Positions 8,228-16,688 of a DNA stretch of 64,000 bases are shown here, piece after piece. Position numbers and translations under genes: made by a program. Origin of the DNA: JACVRW01 sp963728155 (GTDB taxonomy: Bacteria > Actinomycetota > Thermoleophilia > Solirubrobacterales > Thermoleophilaceae); NCBI GenBank assembly GCA_963728155.1, contig CAVSJF010000024.1, positions 1-64,000 of the forward strand, given 5' to 3'. The number at the start of each line of letters is the position of its first letter. The stretch's first letter is position 1. The notes beneath the pieces were generated by a model that searched no databases, had not been told where the DNA came from, and was given only the letters and a program-made list of their open reading frames with translations.

Positions 8228-10096
8228 ATGTTGGGACGGCGCGTGTTGATAAGCGTCGTCCTCGCCGCCCTCGTCGCAGGGTTCGCTCCGAGCGCGGCAC
8301 TGGGGGGGACGGTTTCGACCGTCTCCAACCAGCTCCACTTCAGTGCCTCGGTGGGCGAGGCGAATCAGGTGACCGTGATGACCAGCAGTGGGCAAATCGT
8401 GATAACGGAAGAGGGCGACCTGGCGACCCTCGGGACGTCCGACCTAGACTGCACGTCCGACGCCGGCCCCCCACAGGCCGTCTCGTGTCCCGCAGCAGGT
8501 ATCACGGAGATTGTGTTGAGCGGCGGGAACCTCGACGACCGGTTGACAAACATGACCCCGCTCGACGCGCAGGCCTGGGGCGAGGAGGGGCATGACGTGA
8601 TGGTGGGCGGCGGCGGAAACGAACGCATTGAGGGCGGGCCAGGCCCGGATGACATCGACGGCGGCGGGGGAAGCGACCTCCTGTACGGCGCGACACTCCG
8701 GGACCCGGGCGCGGGCTCGGACACCGACCAGCTCGCCGGTGGGTCCGGCGACGACCGGCTCTTCGGCAGCGGTGGCACCGACCACCTCGACGGGGGGGTG
8801 GGCGCCGACCAGCTCGAGGGCGCCGGCGGCGCCGACGACGTACGCGGAGGCGACGGAGCCGACAGCGTCCTCGGGGGCAGCGGCGACGACGTGGCGGATG
8901 GTGGCCCGGGCGATGACACGGTGGGTACCGAGATGACGCTCGGCGCCGTGGCGCGCTCGCAGGAGCTCGGCAACGATGCCCTCATGGGCGGCCCAGGGAA
9001 CGACACGATCAGTCCGGGACCGGGCCCGCCGCTTCCCGACGCAGACACCATCACTGGGGGCGACGGCGCTGATTGGGTTGGCTACGACGCACGCATGGCG
9101 TCAGTGAAGGTCTACAAAGACGCCGCCGCCAATGATGGCGGGCTGGCCGAGCGCGACAACGTCGGACTGGACGTCGAGCGGATCACCGGGAGCCTCGCGT
9201 CGGACACGCTGCGCGGCGGTCCAACACCGGACGAGCTCGAGGGAGGCCCGGAGGCCGACACCCTCGAGGGGCTAGCCGGTGACGACAAGCTATTTGGCGA
9301 CGCCGGCACCGGGAACACGCTCGAGGGCTCCGGTGGGGAGGACTACGTCGACGGTCAACGTGGCCGCGACCAGGTCGAAGGAGGACGCCGCGCTGATGTC
9401 GTAGCCGCCCGCGACGGCGGGCGCGACGCGACGGTGTCCTGTGGTCCCGGTCTGGACTTCGCGATCGTCGATCGGCGGGATCGCGTTGTGAAGCGCGGCG
9501 ACAATCGCTGCGAGCGGGTCGACGACGGAAGTCAGAGAAAGCCGACCCCCGGTCGCGTCTATGTTGAACCGCAGCGCTGCGGCGGGTCCGAGGACGTGGG
9601 GCTCGGCTTGCCGGCAATGCACCGGCTCGTGCCGCTGCGCTACTCCATCATGATCCCAAGCGGTAGCCAACGTCGCCGTGCCCCAAAGCTGGACGTAACC
9701 GACTGCCCGGTCCGCCTAACGGCGACGCCAGAGGAAGGCCGTCGCGCGTCAGCCGGGGTGTCGGGTGCGGCGGTCAGCGTGAGCCAGATCTCGGGTCATC
9801 GCGTGACCACCATGCTGAAGGTCAAGTCGCCTCGCTGCGGCGCGGGGGCGGCCAGGGCGCTCGCCGCAGCTCGTTCGCAGCGACTACGAGTCAACGCGCG
9901 CGGGCGGCGGGGTCGCTGGCGGGTCCTGGGGAGGTACAGCATCGGGGCCTCCTTCGGCACGGACTGGACAACCGTCGAGGCCTGCTCGCGCACAACGACG
10001 GTGGTAAGGCGGGGTCGGGTTCAGGTCACCGATCTCACCACCCGCCGCACGGTCATCGTTCGCGCCGGCCAGCGGTACGTCAGCCGCGCGAGATAG
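8228..10096 (+). CDS. Secreted GGxGxD (RTX-type) repeat protein with C-terminal conserved module
   Basis: The frame is open from 8033, but the protein most likely starts at ATG 8228, which begins MLGRRVLISVVLAALVAG, a signal peptide with cleavage after SAALG. GTG 8210 is an alternative. After about 100 residues come many calcium-binding nonapeptides (GGSGDDRLFGSGGTDHLDGG and similar, about residues 120-430). Then comes CGPGLDFAIVDRRDRV, a spacer and the C-terminal module shared with the protein at 4309: PRCGAGAARAL, WRVLGRYSIGASFGTDWTTV and VIVRAGQRYVSRAR. The frame is intact, unlike its relative on the other strand. Such proteins are exported and bind calcium in parallel beta rolls; an adhesion, matrix or enzyme-carrier role is possible but not shown. 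No type I secretion genes are nearby, and a Sec signal is present. Confidence 0.8.
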   Translation: MLGRRVLISVVLAALVAGFAPSAALGGTVSTVSNQLHFSASVGEANQVTVMTSSGQIVITEEGDLATLGTSDLDCTSDAGPPQAVSCPAAGITEIVLSGGNLDDRLTNMTPLDAQAWGEEGHDVMVGGGGNERIEGGPGPDDIDGGGGSDLLYGATLRDPGAGSDTDQLAGGSGDDRLFGSGGTDHLDGGVGADQLEGAGGADDVRGGDGADSVLGGSGDDVADGGPGDDTVGTEMTLGAVARSQELGNDALMGGPGNDTISPGPGPPLPDADTITGGDGADWVGYDARMASVKVYKDAAANDGGLAERDNVGLDVERITGSLASDTLRGGPTPDELEGGPEADTLEGLAGDDKLFGDAGTGNTLEGSGGEDYVDGQRGRDQVEGGRRADVVAARDGGRDATVSCGPGLDFAIVDRRDRVVKRGDNRCERVDDGSQRKPTPGRVYVEPQRCGGSEDVGLGLPAMHRLVPLRYSIMIPSGSQRRRAPKLDVTDCPVRLTATPEEGRRASAGVSGAAVSVSQISGHRVTTMLKVKSPRCGAGAARALAAARSQRLRVNARGRRGRWRVLGRYSIGASFGTDWTTVEACSRTTTVVRRGRVQVTDLTTRRTVIVRAGQRYVSRAR

Positions 10097-10281
10097 CGCG
10101 GGCCGCCGCGTCGATGCGGCACCTACTCCGCTTTCCACGCGGATTCGGGCATGCACGCCTTGACGCGCCCGGTCATTGCTGAGAGGGTCCTGCACGCATA
10201 GCTTCGTGCCGCCGGCGGTCGTCCTGCGGAGTCTTGACGAGCGTCAGCCGAATAATCGGCGATTCAGTCAGGAGGACGAGA

Positions 10282-10362
10282 ATGGCCAGCACGACGGACT
10301 CGATGGGCGTCGGTACGCCGTTCCTGCCCTATGTGTCCCAGGCTCTCGAGCGGGTGGCGTGA
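10282..10362 (+). CDS. 26-residue leader-like peptide coupled to the next gene
   Basis: ATG 10282 follows a strong AGGAGG ribosome binding site (10269-10274), the best in this region. It encodes a soluble 26-residue peptide (MASTTDSMGV...SQALERVA). Its TGA stop shares one base with the ATG of the downstream membrane-protein gene (TGATG at 10360-10364), which has no good ribosome binding site of its own. This suggests translational coupling. No family is recognised. It could instead be the remnant of a longer upstream gene. Confidence 0.45.
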   Translation: MASTTDSMGVGTPFLPYVSQALERVA

Positions 10363-11086
10363 TGTCCACCACTCAGGCCGCGACGATGCGCAGTGCCGCG
10401 TGTTTCGCCTTCGGCGTAGTGCTGTTCGTTGCCTGGGGGCTCGCGACCATCGTCTGGGTCGTCAGCACCGTGAACCTCGTCGCCGACGGCGACGCGGCCG
10501 CGATCGTCAGCGCGATCGTGGCGTTCGCCCTCCTGGCCTTGCTCGCCGTGATGGAAGGCCTCGAGGTCGCGGTCATCGATCGGTGGCGTGCGATCTACCC
10601 GGACCGTCCGACCTTCTCAGCTAGCGGCCTGGCTGGCGGCGAGGCAGCTTTTTGTGGCCGCCATCGTGACAACCGCCACCATCCTGATCCACCGGAAGGA
10701 GATCACCGTCCCCTTAACGCGGAATCAGCATCACCAGGGAACCCGGGCTGAAGGTCTTCGACATCGCGTGGACGACGCTCACGGTGTTGTGGTTCGCACA
10801 GATCTTCCCCAAGCACATGGCCGCGACGAACCCCGACCGCTACCTGGACCACCTGCGAAGGTCGTTTTTCCCGGTCGTCGAGGTCGTGCGTAGGATCGGC
10901 GCCTCGCAACCGGGCGAATGGGTGGCTTCGGCAGTTGAGCGCCGTCTCAACTGGCATATGACGGACGCCGAGAAGATGCAGGAAACGGTTGCCCCACCCG
11001 CGGAGTCACTGGGTCACATCTGGCGTGAGTTGATCCCAGAGTCGCCGCCGGAGAAGCGCGATCCAGCCCCTCGGGACGAGACCTAG
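10362..11086 (+). CDS. Integral membrane protein, possibly DUF21/CNNM-like, frameshifted
   Basis: Starts at ATG 10362 with MSTTQAATMRSAACFAFGVV and has hydrophobic segments at about residues 12-33, 45-65 and 85-105, then LKVFDIAWTTLTVLWFAQI and FPKHMAATNPDRYLDHL and a soluble tail ending at 11086. Frame changes near 10610 and 10735 are needed to join the segments. The order of helices followed by IFPKHMAATNP recalls the EILPKxxAxxNP signature of DUF21/CNNM membrane domains, but the preceding Glu is absent, so the call is inference only. The stop TAG overlaps the stop of the convergent GH15 gene in the palindrome CTAG at 11083-11086. Confidence 0.45.
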
Positions 11087-13107
11087 TCTTCGCTCCGATC
11101 ACCAGTCGTCACGTAACTCGGGGGGTCAAGTGAAAGGCCCAGAGCTACGGGCTGCTCGCCCACTCCTTCGGTAATAACCTGATCGGCCTTCACGATGTGC
11201 ATCACGGCGTTGATGAGCGCCAGGTGCGTGAACGCCTGGGGAAAGTTCCCGAGGTGACGTCCGCTGTGCGGCTCGATCTCCTCGGCGTAGAGCAACAGCG
11301 GGCTCGCGTAGGAGAGCAGCTTCTCGCACAGCGTTCGGGCGCGCTCGACCTCGCCGATCTCCGCCAGCGCGGAAACGAGCCAGAACGAGCAGATGGTGAA
11401 CGTTCCCTCTTCACCATCCAGGCCGTCGTCGGTCGCTTCCACGCGGTAACGCAGGACGAGCCCGTCGACCGTCAGCTCGTCGGCGATCGCGAGCACAGTG
11501 GCCCGCACACGCTCGTCGGATGCCGGCAGGAACCCCACGAGCGTAAGTAGCAGCAGCGACGCATCAAGAGCGTCGGTGTCGTAATGCTGCACGAAGACGC
11601 CGCGATCGTCGGTTCCGTGCTCGCAGATGTCGGCGTGCATCTCCTCCGCCGCTGCCGCCCAGCGCTCGGCCGCTGAGGCGTCGTCCCGCAGACGCGCCAG
11701 CCGCGCTCCGCGATCCGCGGCGACCCAGCAGAACACCTTGGAGGACGTGAAGTGCTTTGGCTCCCCGCGCACCTCCCAGATGCCGCGGTCGGGTTCGCGC
11801 CAGTGCTCGAGCGCAGCATCGACCTGGCGCGTGAGCAAGGGCCAGAGACGATCGTCAAGGCGATCACCTGAGCTCGTGTGGAGTCGAACGGAGTCGAGCA
11901 ACACCCCCCAGACATCGTGCTGCCTGTGATGCCATGCGTCATTGCCGGTTCGGACCGGCCGGGCGCCTTCGTAGCCGGAGAGATGATCCAGCGTCGCCTC
12001 GTCGAGCTGGCTGCGCCCGTCGATGCCGTACATGATCTGCAGATCCTGTTCTTCGACCCGGTCGGCGACGAAGTAGAAGAAGTCGGTCGCTTCCCGGTCG
12101 AAGCCCAGCGTGTGAAGCGCCCAGAGCATGAACGTCGAGTCCCGCAGCCAGCTGTAGCGGTAGTCCCAGTTGCGTTCGCCGCCGGGCGTCTCGGGCAGCG
12201 AGGTCGTAGCCGCGGCGATCATCGCTCCGGTCGGAGCGTAGGTCAGCCCCTTCAGTGTGAGCGCCGACCGCTGCAGATGGATCTGCCAGGGATGGTCGGG
12301 GAAGCGACCGCGGCTGATCCACTCGTGCCAATACGTCCTCGTCTCGGAGAGTCTTAGGTGCGCCTCATCGTAGGTCGTCGGCGGCGCGTACTCGCTCCAG
12401 CCCAGCGCACAGAACGCGCTTTGGCCGGCGCGCACGCTGGTCTCCGCCCGCGCTCGTGGCCCTTCGAACCCAAGGCGCAGGTCTGTGCACAAGCGCAGCG
12501 ACAGCTCGCTTCCGTCGGTTTCGCAGACGGCGTCCCCATACGCGTCGTCGGTGTGCCGCCACGCCCCCCGGTCGCGTCCATAATCAAAGGCGGGTTCGCA
12601 GTCGATCTCCAGGTCGACGAAGCCGTCCAGGCAGCGGAACACACGAAGCAGGACGTGCTCGGCCGCCCGGTCGCGCGGGGCGCGGACATAGCGGCTCGCG
12701 CGGTCGGCGTCGTGATGCCAGGGTCCGATCAGCAGCACGTCTTGCACCTCGAGCCACCCGGTGGGCGTGCCCCACGTCGTCTCCAAGATCATGGTTCCGG
12801 GCAGGTACCGCCGGCCGGCGGGAACCGTCCGGTCCACCGGCCCGGCGCGAAAGCGGCCCGCGTGGCGGTCGAGAATCGCCGCGAAGACAGCCGGGCCGTC
12901 CATCTGCGGCAACGACAGCCACTCGACGTTCCCGCCCGGCGCTACGAGCGCGCAGACCTCGCAGTCGGACAGCAGGCCATAGTCGGCGATCGGTGGAAAT
13001 GGGCTTCCGCCGAGAGAGATGTCACGGTCCGGAGCGCCGCCAGTCGGTAGCTCCAGCCCCACGCCGCGACTGGACTCCGAGTTTGCGGGCCTGCGGTCGA
13101 TCTTCAC
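11083..13107 (-). CDS. Glycoside hydrolase family 15 (glucoamylase/trehalase-like)
   Basis: A 674-residue enzyme of the bacterial GH15 type, which hydrolyses terminal alpha-glucosidic bonds (glucoamylase, dextran glucosidase or trehalase) by inversion. The N-terminal beta domain starts with PIADYGLLSDCEVCALVAP, followed by WLSLPQMDGPAVFAAILD. The (alpha/alpha)6 barrel has the general-acid region GGERNWDYRYSWLRDS near residue 310 and the second acid region EEIEPHSGRHLGNFPQAF near 610. Start GTG 13107 overlaps the stop of the upstream TIR-propeller gene (GTGA, 13104-13107), which excludes the longer open frame. No signal peptide, so it is probably cytoplasmic and acts on internal glucan or trehalose. 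A second GH15 lies at 27735. Substrate cannot be told from sequence alone. Confidence 0.88.
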   Translation of the reverse strand: MKIDRRPANSESSRGVGLELPTGGAPDRDISLGGSPFPPIADYGLLSDCEVCALVAPGGNVEWLSLPQMDGPAVFAAILDRHAGRFRAGPVDRTVPAGRRYLPGTMILETTWGTPTGWLEVQDVLLIGPWHHDADRASRYVRAPRDRAAEHVLLRVFRCLDGFVDLEIDCEPAFDYGRDRGAWRHTDDAYGDAVCETDGSELSLRLCTDLRLGFEGPRARAETSVRAGQSAFCALGWSEYAPPTTYDEAHLRLSETRTYWHEWISRGRFPDHPWQIHLQRSALTLKGLTYAPTGAMIAAATTSLPETPGGERNWDYRYSWLRDSTFMLWALHTLGFDREATDFFYFVADRVEEQDLQIMYGIDGRSQLDEATLDHLSGYEGARPVRTGNDAWHHRQHDVWGVLLDSVRLHTSSGDRLDDRLWPLLTRQVDAALEHWREPDRGIWEVRGEPKHFTSSKVFCWVAADRGARLARLRDDASAAERWAAAAEEMHADICEHGTDDRGVFVQHYDTDALDASLLLLTLVGFLPASDERVRATVLAIADELTVDGLVLRYRVEATDDGLDGEEGTFTICSFWLVSALAEIGEVERARTLCEKLLSYASPLLLYAEEIEPHSGRHLGNFPQAFTHLALINAVMHIVKADQVITEGVGEQPVALGLSLDPPSYVTTGDRSED

Positions 13108-14760
13108 GGCTCCAGCCTGCTCAGCGTCCCGTCTCCGGAGTTGCTCACCCAGACCGAGCCCGCTCCCGCCGCGATGCTCGCCGGCTTGTCGCCGACGTGA
13201 ATGGCGTCGCCGGCGACGCGTCCGGTGCGCGCGTCGATCCTCGTGACGGTGCCGGAGTCGGTGTTCGCCACCCAAACGAATCCGCCGGCGAACGTGACGT
13301 CGCGCGGGTTGTTACCCACGGCGATCGGACTGCCCACCACGCGACCGCTGGAGGCGTCGATGCGCGACACCGTGTCGCCGGCTGAGTTCGCGACCCAGAC
13401 AGAGCCCGCCGCCTCTACGAGGCCGCGCGGCCGCTTGCCAACTCGGATTGGCTCTCCCAAGGCCTCTGCCGTCCCGGGGTCGAGGCGCGCGACGGTGTTC
13501 TGGGCCTTGTCACTTACGTAGACCGTGTCCTCGCCTACGAACACGCCTACGGCGTTCAACCCGATGTCGATCGGATCGCCGACCGCCGTGGCAGACGCGC
13601 GGTCTAGGCGGGCGACGGCGCCCGTGGGCCCGGTGGTAACCCACACGAGCTGCTTGCCGAGCGCAACGCCCTCCGGCTGGCCGTCGAGATTGACCGTACC
13701 GGTCTCCGTTATCGTCCCGTCGCCGCTCGTCACGAGCCGGGTCACCGTTCCGTCATCGAGGCTCGCCACCCAGACGGTCCCGTCCTCGGCAGCCACGCCG
13801 TCGGGATTCTGGCCGACGGGAATCGCCGGGCCCACAGGGTCGTTGGTGGCGGTGTCGACGCGCCTCACGACGTTCTGCTCCTGGTCGCTGACCCAAACGA
13901 AACCTCCGTCGACGGCCATTCCGTCGGGCGCACCACCGAGCCTGACTGTCGCGCTCACTTGTGGGCCGCGGCCCGCGTCGTCGCCCCCGCCCGTACCGTC
14001 GTCGCCGCCTCCGAAGACACCAGCGAGCGCGAGCGCGACCAAAGCCAAGGCGACGGCGGCTCCAGCGGCGGCGAGTAGCTTCCAGCGGGTGGGTCGCGTG
14101 CCGCTGCTGGGCGGGGGCGGGCCGCCGTCGCCTCGCTGCGCGCGAACCGCTTGCTGTGCGCGGGGCGCTCGGTCGCGGGAGCCTCTGTCGGATCTGCCAC
14201 CACGGTCGGAGCCGGCTCGCCCTGAGCCGCTGGGCCCCTGGCCTCCTCGATCGGCTCGCCTGCGGCCGGAGAGCGTCGTGGCGACCGGCCAGCAATTGCT
14301 CGAGCGCATCCATCAGCCGCCCGACGTCGTAGCGCCAGCGCAGGTCGCTGAGTTCGAAAGCGTTTCGGCGGGTGAGCGCGCGCACTGCCTCGGGCAGTTC
14401 CTCGGCGTGCGGCATGCGCGCGCCACCCACGAGCAGCGGGATCACTCTGACGTCGCGGCGGCGGAAGGCGGTTTCGAGCTCGAGCCGGACAAAGTCCTGC
14501 TCGTCACCTGTGATTCGCGCCCGGTCCTCGCCGTTCCAGAGCGCCGCCCACCTCGGCCCCATGACCACCAGGAGGACATGGCAGGCTCCGACGACTTCGG
14601 TGATCAGCTCGACGAAGTCGACTCCCGGCTCCAGCTCGATGTCCATGAAGACGTTGCCATCGCCGAACTGTGCGGCCAAAGCGTCATAGAGCCGCCCCGC
14701 GTGGGCTGCTGTCTCTTCTCGGCGGTAGCAGATGAAGAGCTTCGGCCCGCTGGCGTTCAT
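13104..14760 (-). CDS. TIR domain - transmembrane helix - seven-bladed propeller protein
   Basis: ATG 14760 has GAGGAG seven bases upstream. Residues 1-140 form a TIR domain (KLFICYRREETAAHAGRLYD, GDGNVFMDIELEPGVDF, VLLVVMGPRWA) with FVRLELETAF at the place of the alpha-C glutamate that is catalytic in TIR NADases. A Pro/Arg/Ala linker contains one or two frame changes. A single helix near residue 235 (LLAAAGAAVALALVALALAG) is followed by seven repeats of about 42 residues (GQNPDGVAAEDGTVWVAS, KRPRGLVEAAGSVWVANS, NNPRDVTFAGGFVWVANT and so on), a complete YncE/YVTN-type propeller, predicted outside the membrane. The stop overlaps the GH15 start by four bases. This implies an envelope sensor with a cytoplasmic TIR output. 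Whether it is an NADase or a scaffold is unknown. Confidence 0.75.
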
Positions 14761-15125
14761 CACGGTCTCCTCGCCGCGCGGCCTGCCCCGGCAAGACGGC
14801 CCCTCGCCCGAAGGTTGCCTTTTCGTCCGCAAACGGCGAGCCGACCCTAGAGCCGGGCCCGAGCCGGCTGGCACGGCGGTGGGGCCACGTCTGTCCCTTC
14901 CTTGGCCGGGCCCGCTTCGGCGAGCCTTCGCCTCGGGCACCTGAGTCCCTCCTTGGTCAGGCGTGAGTATCCCACCCTGTGGGGTATGTCAAGGGGTCTG
15001 AGGGCGGCGCAAGGAAAGTGTCAGGGCGGGGCGCGGCTTGGTGCGATTCTAAGAGGCGTCGGAGCGACCGTCGGCCAGACGGAGCTCCAGCGGCTGGTGC
15101 GCTGGGCTCGCCCGGAGACCTGCGC
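14761..15125. other. Intergenic region, promoter of the TIR-propeller/GH15 pair expected
   Basis: About 365 bases between the end of the pentose phosphate operon and the TIR gene. A partial dyad, GTATCCCACC-CTGT-GGGGTATG, lies around 14967-14989. No gene is supported; frames extending into this region are continuations past the cupin frameshift or upstream of the TIR start. Confidence 0.45.
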
Positions 15126-15621
15126 TCAGCGCCAGCCGGCCACGCCCTCGCCGCCCACCGGGTCGCCGGGCGGCGCCCCCAATGCCGCCGATGCGCTCGC
15201 GCGCCTGCGCCACCTCGTCCGGATCGTCGCCGCGCAGCAGGTCGTAGTCCTCCTGGCCGGTCGGGTAGGCACCGACGACGGTGAACCCCGCCCGGGCGGA
15301 GGCTCGGCGATGGCCGGTGCCCGCCGGCAGCACGAGCACGTCGCCGGCTGCCACCTCGAGGCTCGAGCCCTGTGGGCCGCCCAGCTCGAGGGTCGCATCA
15401 CCGGCCACCACTCCCAGCACCTCGTGGGAAGTCGAGTGGAAGTGGTGGAAGTCGAACACGCCGTCGACCCACGATCCGCCCCAGCCGTTGTCGGCGAAGA
15501 GCCGGCGGCACCGCCCCGCGCCCTCTGACACGCCCGGCACGTCGCGGTAGACCAGCACCGCGAACGACGGGTGGTTGGGAATCTCCTCTCCGGCGGGCGC
15601 GACCCAGGTCTCGGGCCTCAA
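15126..15621 (-). CDS. Cupin-domain protein
   Basis: About 165 residues. TTG 15621 overlaps the opcA stop (TTGA). The sequence begins RPETWVAPAGEEIPNHPSFA and contains a cupin barrel: HHFHSTSHEVLGVVAGDATL with metal-type histidines, GDVLVLPAGTGHRRASA in the second cupin motif, then AYPTGQEDYDLLRGDDPDE. This matches small cupins that bind sugar or metabolite ligands. A frame change near 15165 is needed to end with GDPVGGEGVAGWR; otherwise the frame runs on into low-quality sequence to 15049. As the last gene of the pentose phosphate run it may act on a sugar acid or lactone or serve as a binding protein, but the activity is not known. Confidence 0.7.
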
Positions 15622-16688
15622 CCCACCATCGCCCCGATGCGCTCCAGGGCGCGCTCGTAGGCCGGGTCGCGCAGCAGCGCTTGACGGATCCCCTCGCCGA
15701 GGATGCCCGACTCGCCACGCGAGGCACCCAATACCGTCCATTTCGACTCGCGGCCCTTGTGGTCCTCGCGGCGCGCGCTGAGACCGCCGGGGCCGCGGTC
15801 GAGGGAGATGCGCATGCCGCTGGAGGTGCCGATCTCGATGCCGGCCAGGCCCGGCACCGACATCGTCGGGTCGGGCACCAGCTCGAGCTCCACGTCTTGG
15901 CGGCGGGCCTTTGCCCGCCCCTTCAGCGAGCCACCGGCCGGCATCAGCGCGCTCGGCTCCCAGCCCAGGCGCGAGGCCAGCCAGCCGCAGAAGAGCAGCC
16001 CGGCGACAACCGATTCGGCGTGGTGTCGCACGGTCACCGAGCTGATCCGGCTCAGCTCGGGACGCCACTGCGGCGGGTCGAAGGTGGAGGCCACGCGTTC
16101 GCGCCACGGGGTCGAGCGCAGCCAGGCCAGGTCGACGATGTAGGCCTCGGCGGCGAGCTCGCCGGCACGCCGGACCGCCGCGGACGGATCGGGCTCGTTG
16201 ACCGAGTCCACAAGAACCACCTGGGTCAGCTGGAGCAGGGCGTCGACCGCCTCGGGGTGCTCGTGCGGTGCCCACACCACGGTCGCGATGTCGCTCACCA
16301 CCAGCGGGTCGACGATCGTGTCGAGCTTCTCCAGGTGGCGCGGGCCGATGTCGAGCAGGATGCGCTCCCGGGTGAGCGAGATCTCCCCCGCCTTGTGGCC
16401 CGCCTCTCCCTCGGTGGTGAGGGCCACCGAGGCGTCGATCGTCTTGCGATCGCCCTCCACACCGCAGAAGATGGTGCGCGAGGGGTGGTACTGGCCCATG
16501 CTTTCGAGGCGGTTCAGGATCTCTCCCCGCCACTCGCGATCGACCACCACCACGAGGTTGATCACGCGCGCGGGCGCATAGGCCTCGTCGCGCGCGTACT
16601 GCTCCTGCAGCAGCTTGCGCAACGCGTCCTCGATGGCCGCCGGGCTCGTGTCCTGCTCGCTCCAGACCCCGCCCGCGTCGAGGGTCAA
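15618..16688 (-). CDS. opcA: Glucose-6-phosphate dehydrogenase assembly protein OpcA
   Basis: OpcA is needed for assembly or activity of glucose-6-phosphate dehydrogenase in cyanobacteria and actinobacteria. The protein of about 356 residues carries family features: ARVINLVVVVDREWRGEILN near the N-terminus, HPSRTIFCGVEG, a central PLVVSDIATVVWAPHEHPE and YIVDLAWLRSTPWRERVA. TTG 16688 is favoured as start because GGAGG lies five bases upstream and the codon overlaps the zwf stop (TTGA); GTG 16700 is possible. The stop overlaps the downstream cupin start. Its place right behind zwf is the usual actinobacterial order and supports the call strongly. Confidence 0.88.
   Translation of the reverse strand: MTLDAGGVWSEQDTSPAAIEDALRKLLQEQYARDEAYAPARVINLVVVVDREWRGEILNRLESMGQYHPSRTIFCGVEGDRKTIDASVALTTEGEAGHKAGEISLTRERILLDIGPRHLEKLDTIVDPLVVSDIATVVWAPHEHPEAVDALLQLTQVVLVDSVNEPDPSAAVRRAGELAAEAYIVDLAWLRSTPWRERVASTFDPPQWRPELSRISSVTVRHHAESVVAGLLFCGWLASRLGWEPSALMPAGGSLKGRAKARRQDVELELVPDPTMSVPGLAGIEIGTSSGMRISLDRGPGGLSARREDHKGRESKWTVLGASRGESGILGEGIRQALLRDPAYERALERIGAMVG

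Noticed and set aside
12456..13385. Plus-strand frame opposite the GH15 N-terminus and propeller end
   Set aside because: Arg/Pro-rich shadow without domain or start signal; the minus-strand genes account for the region.
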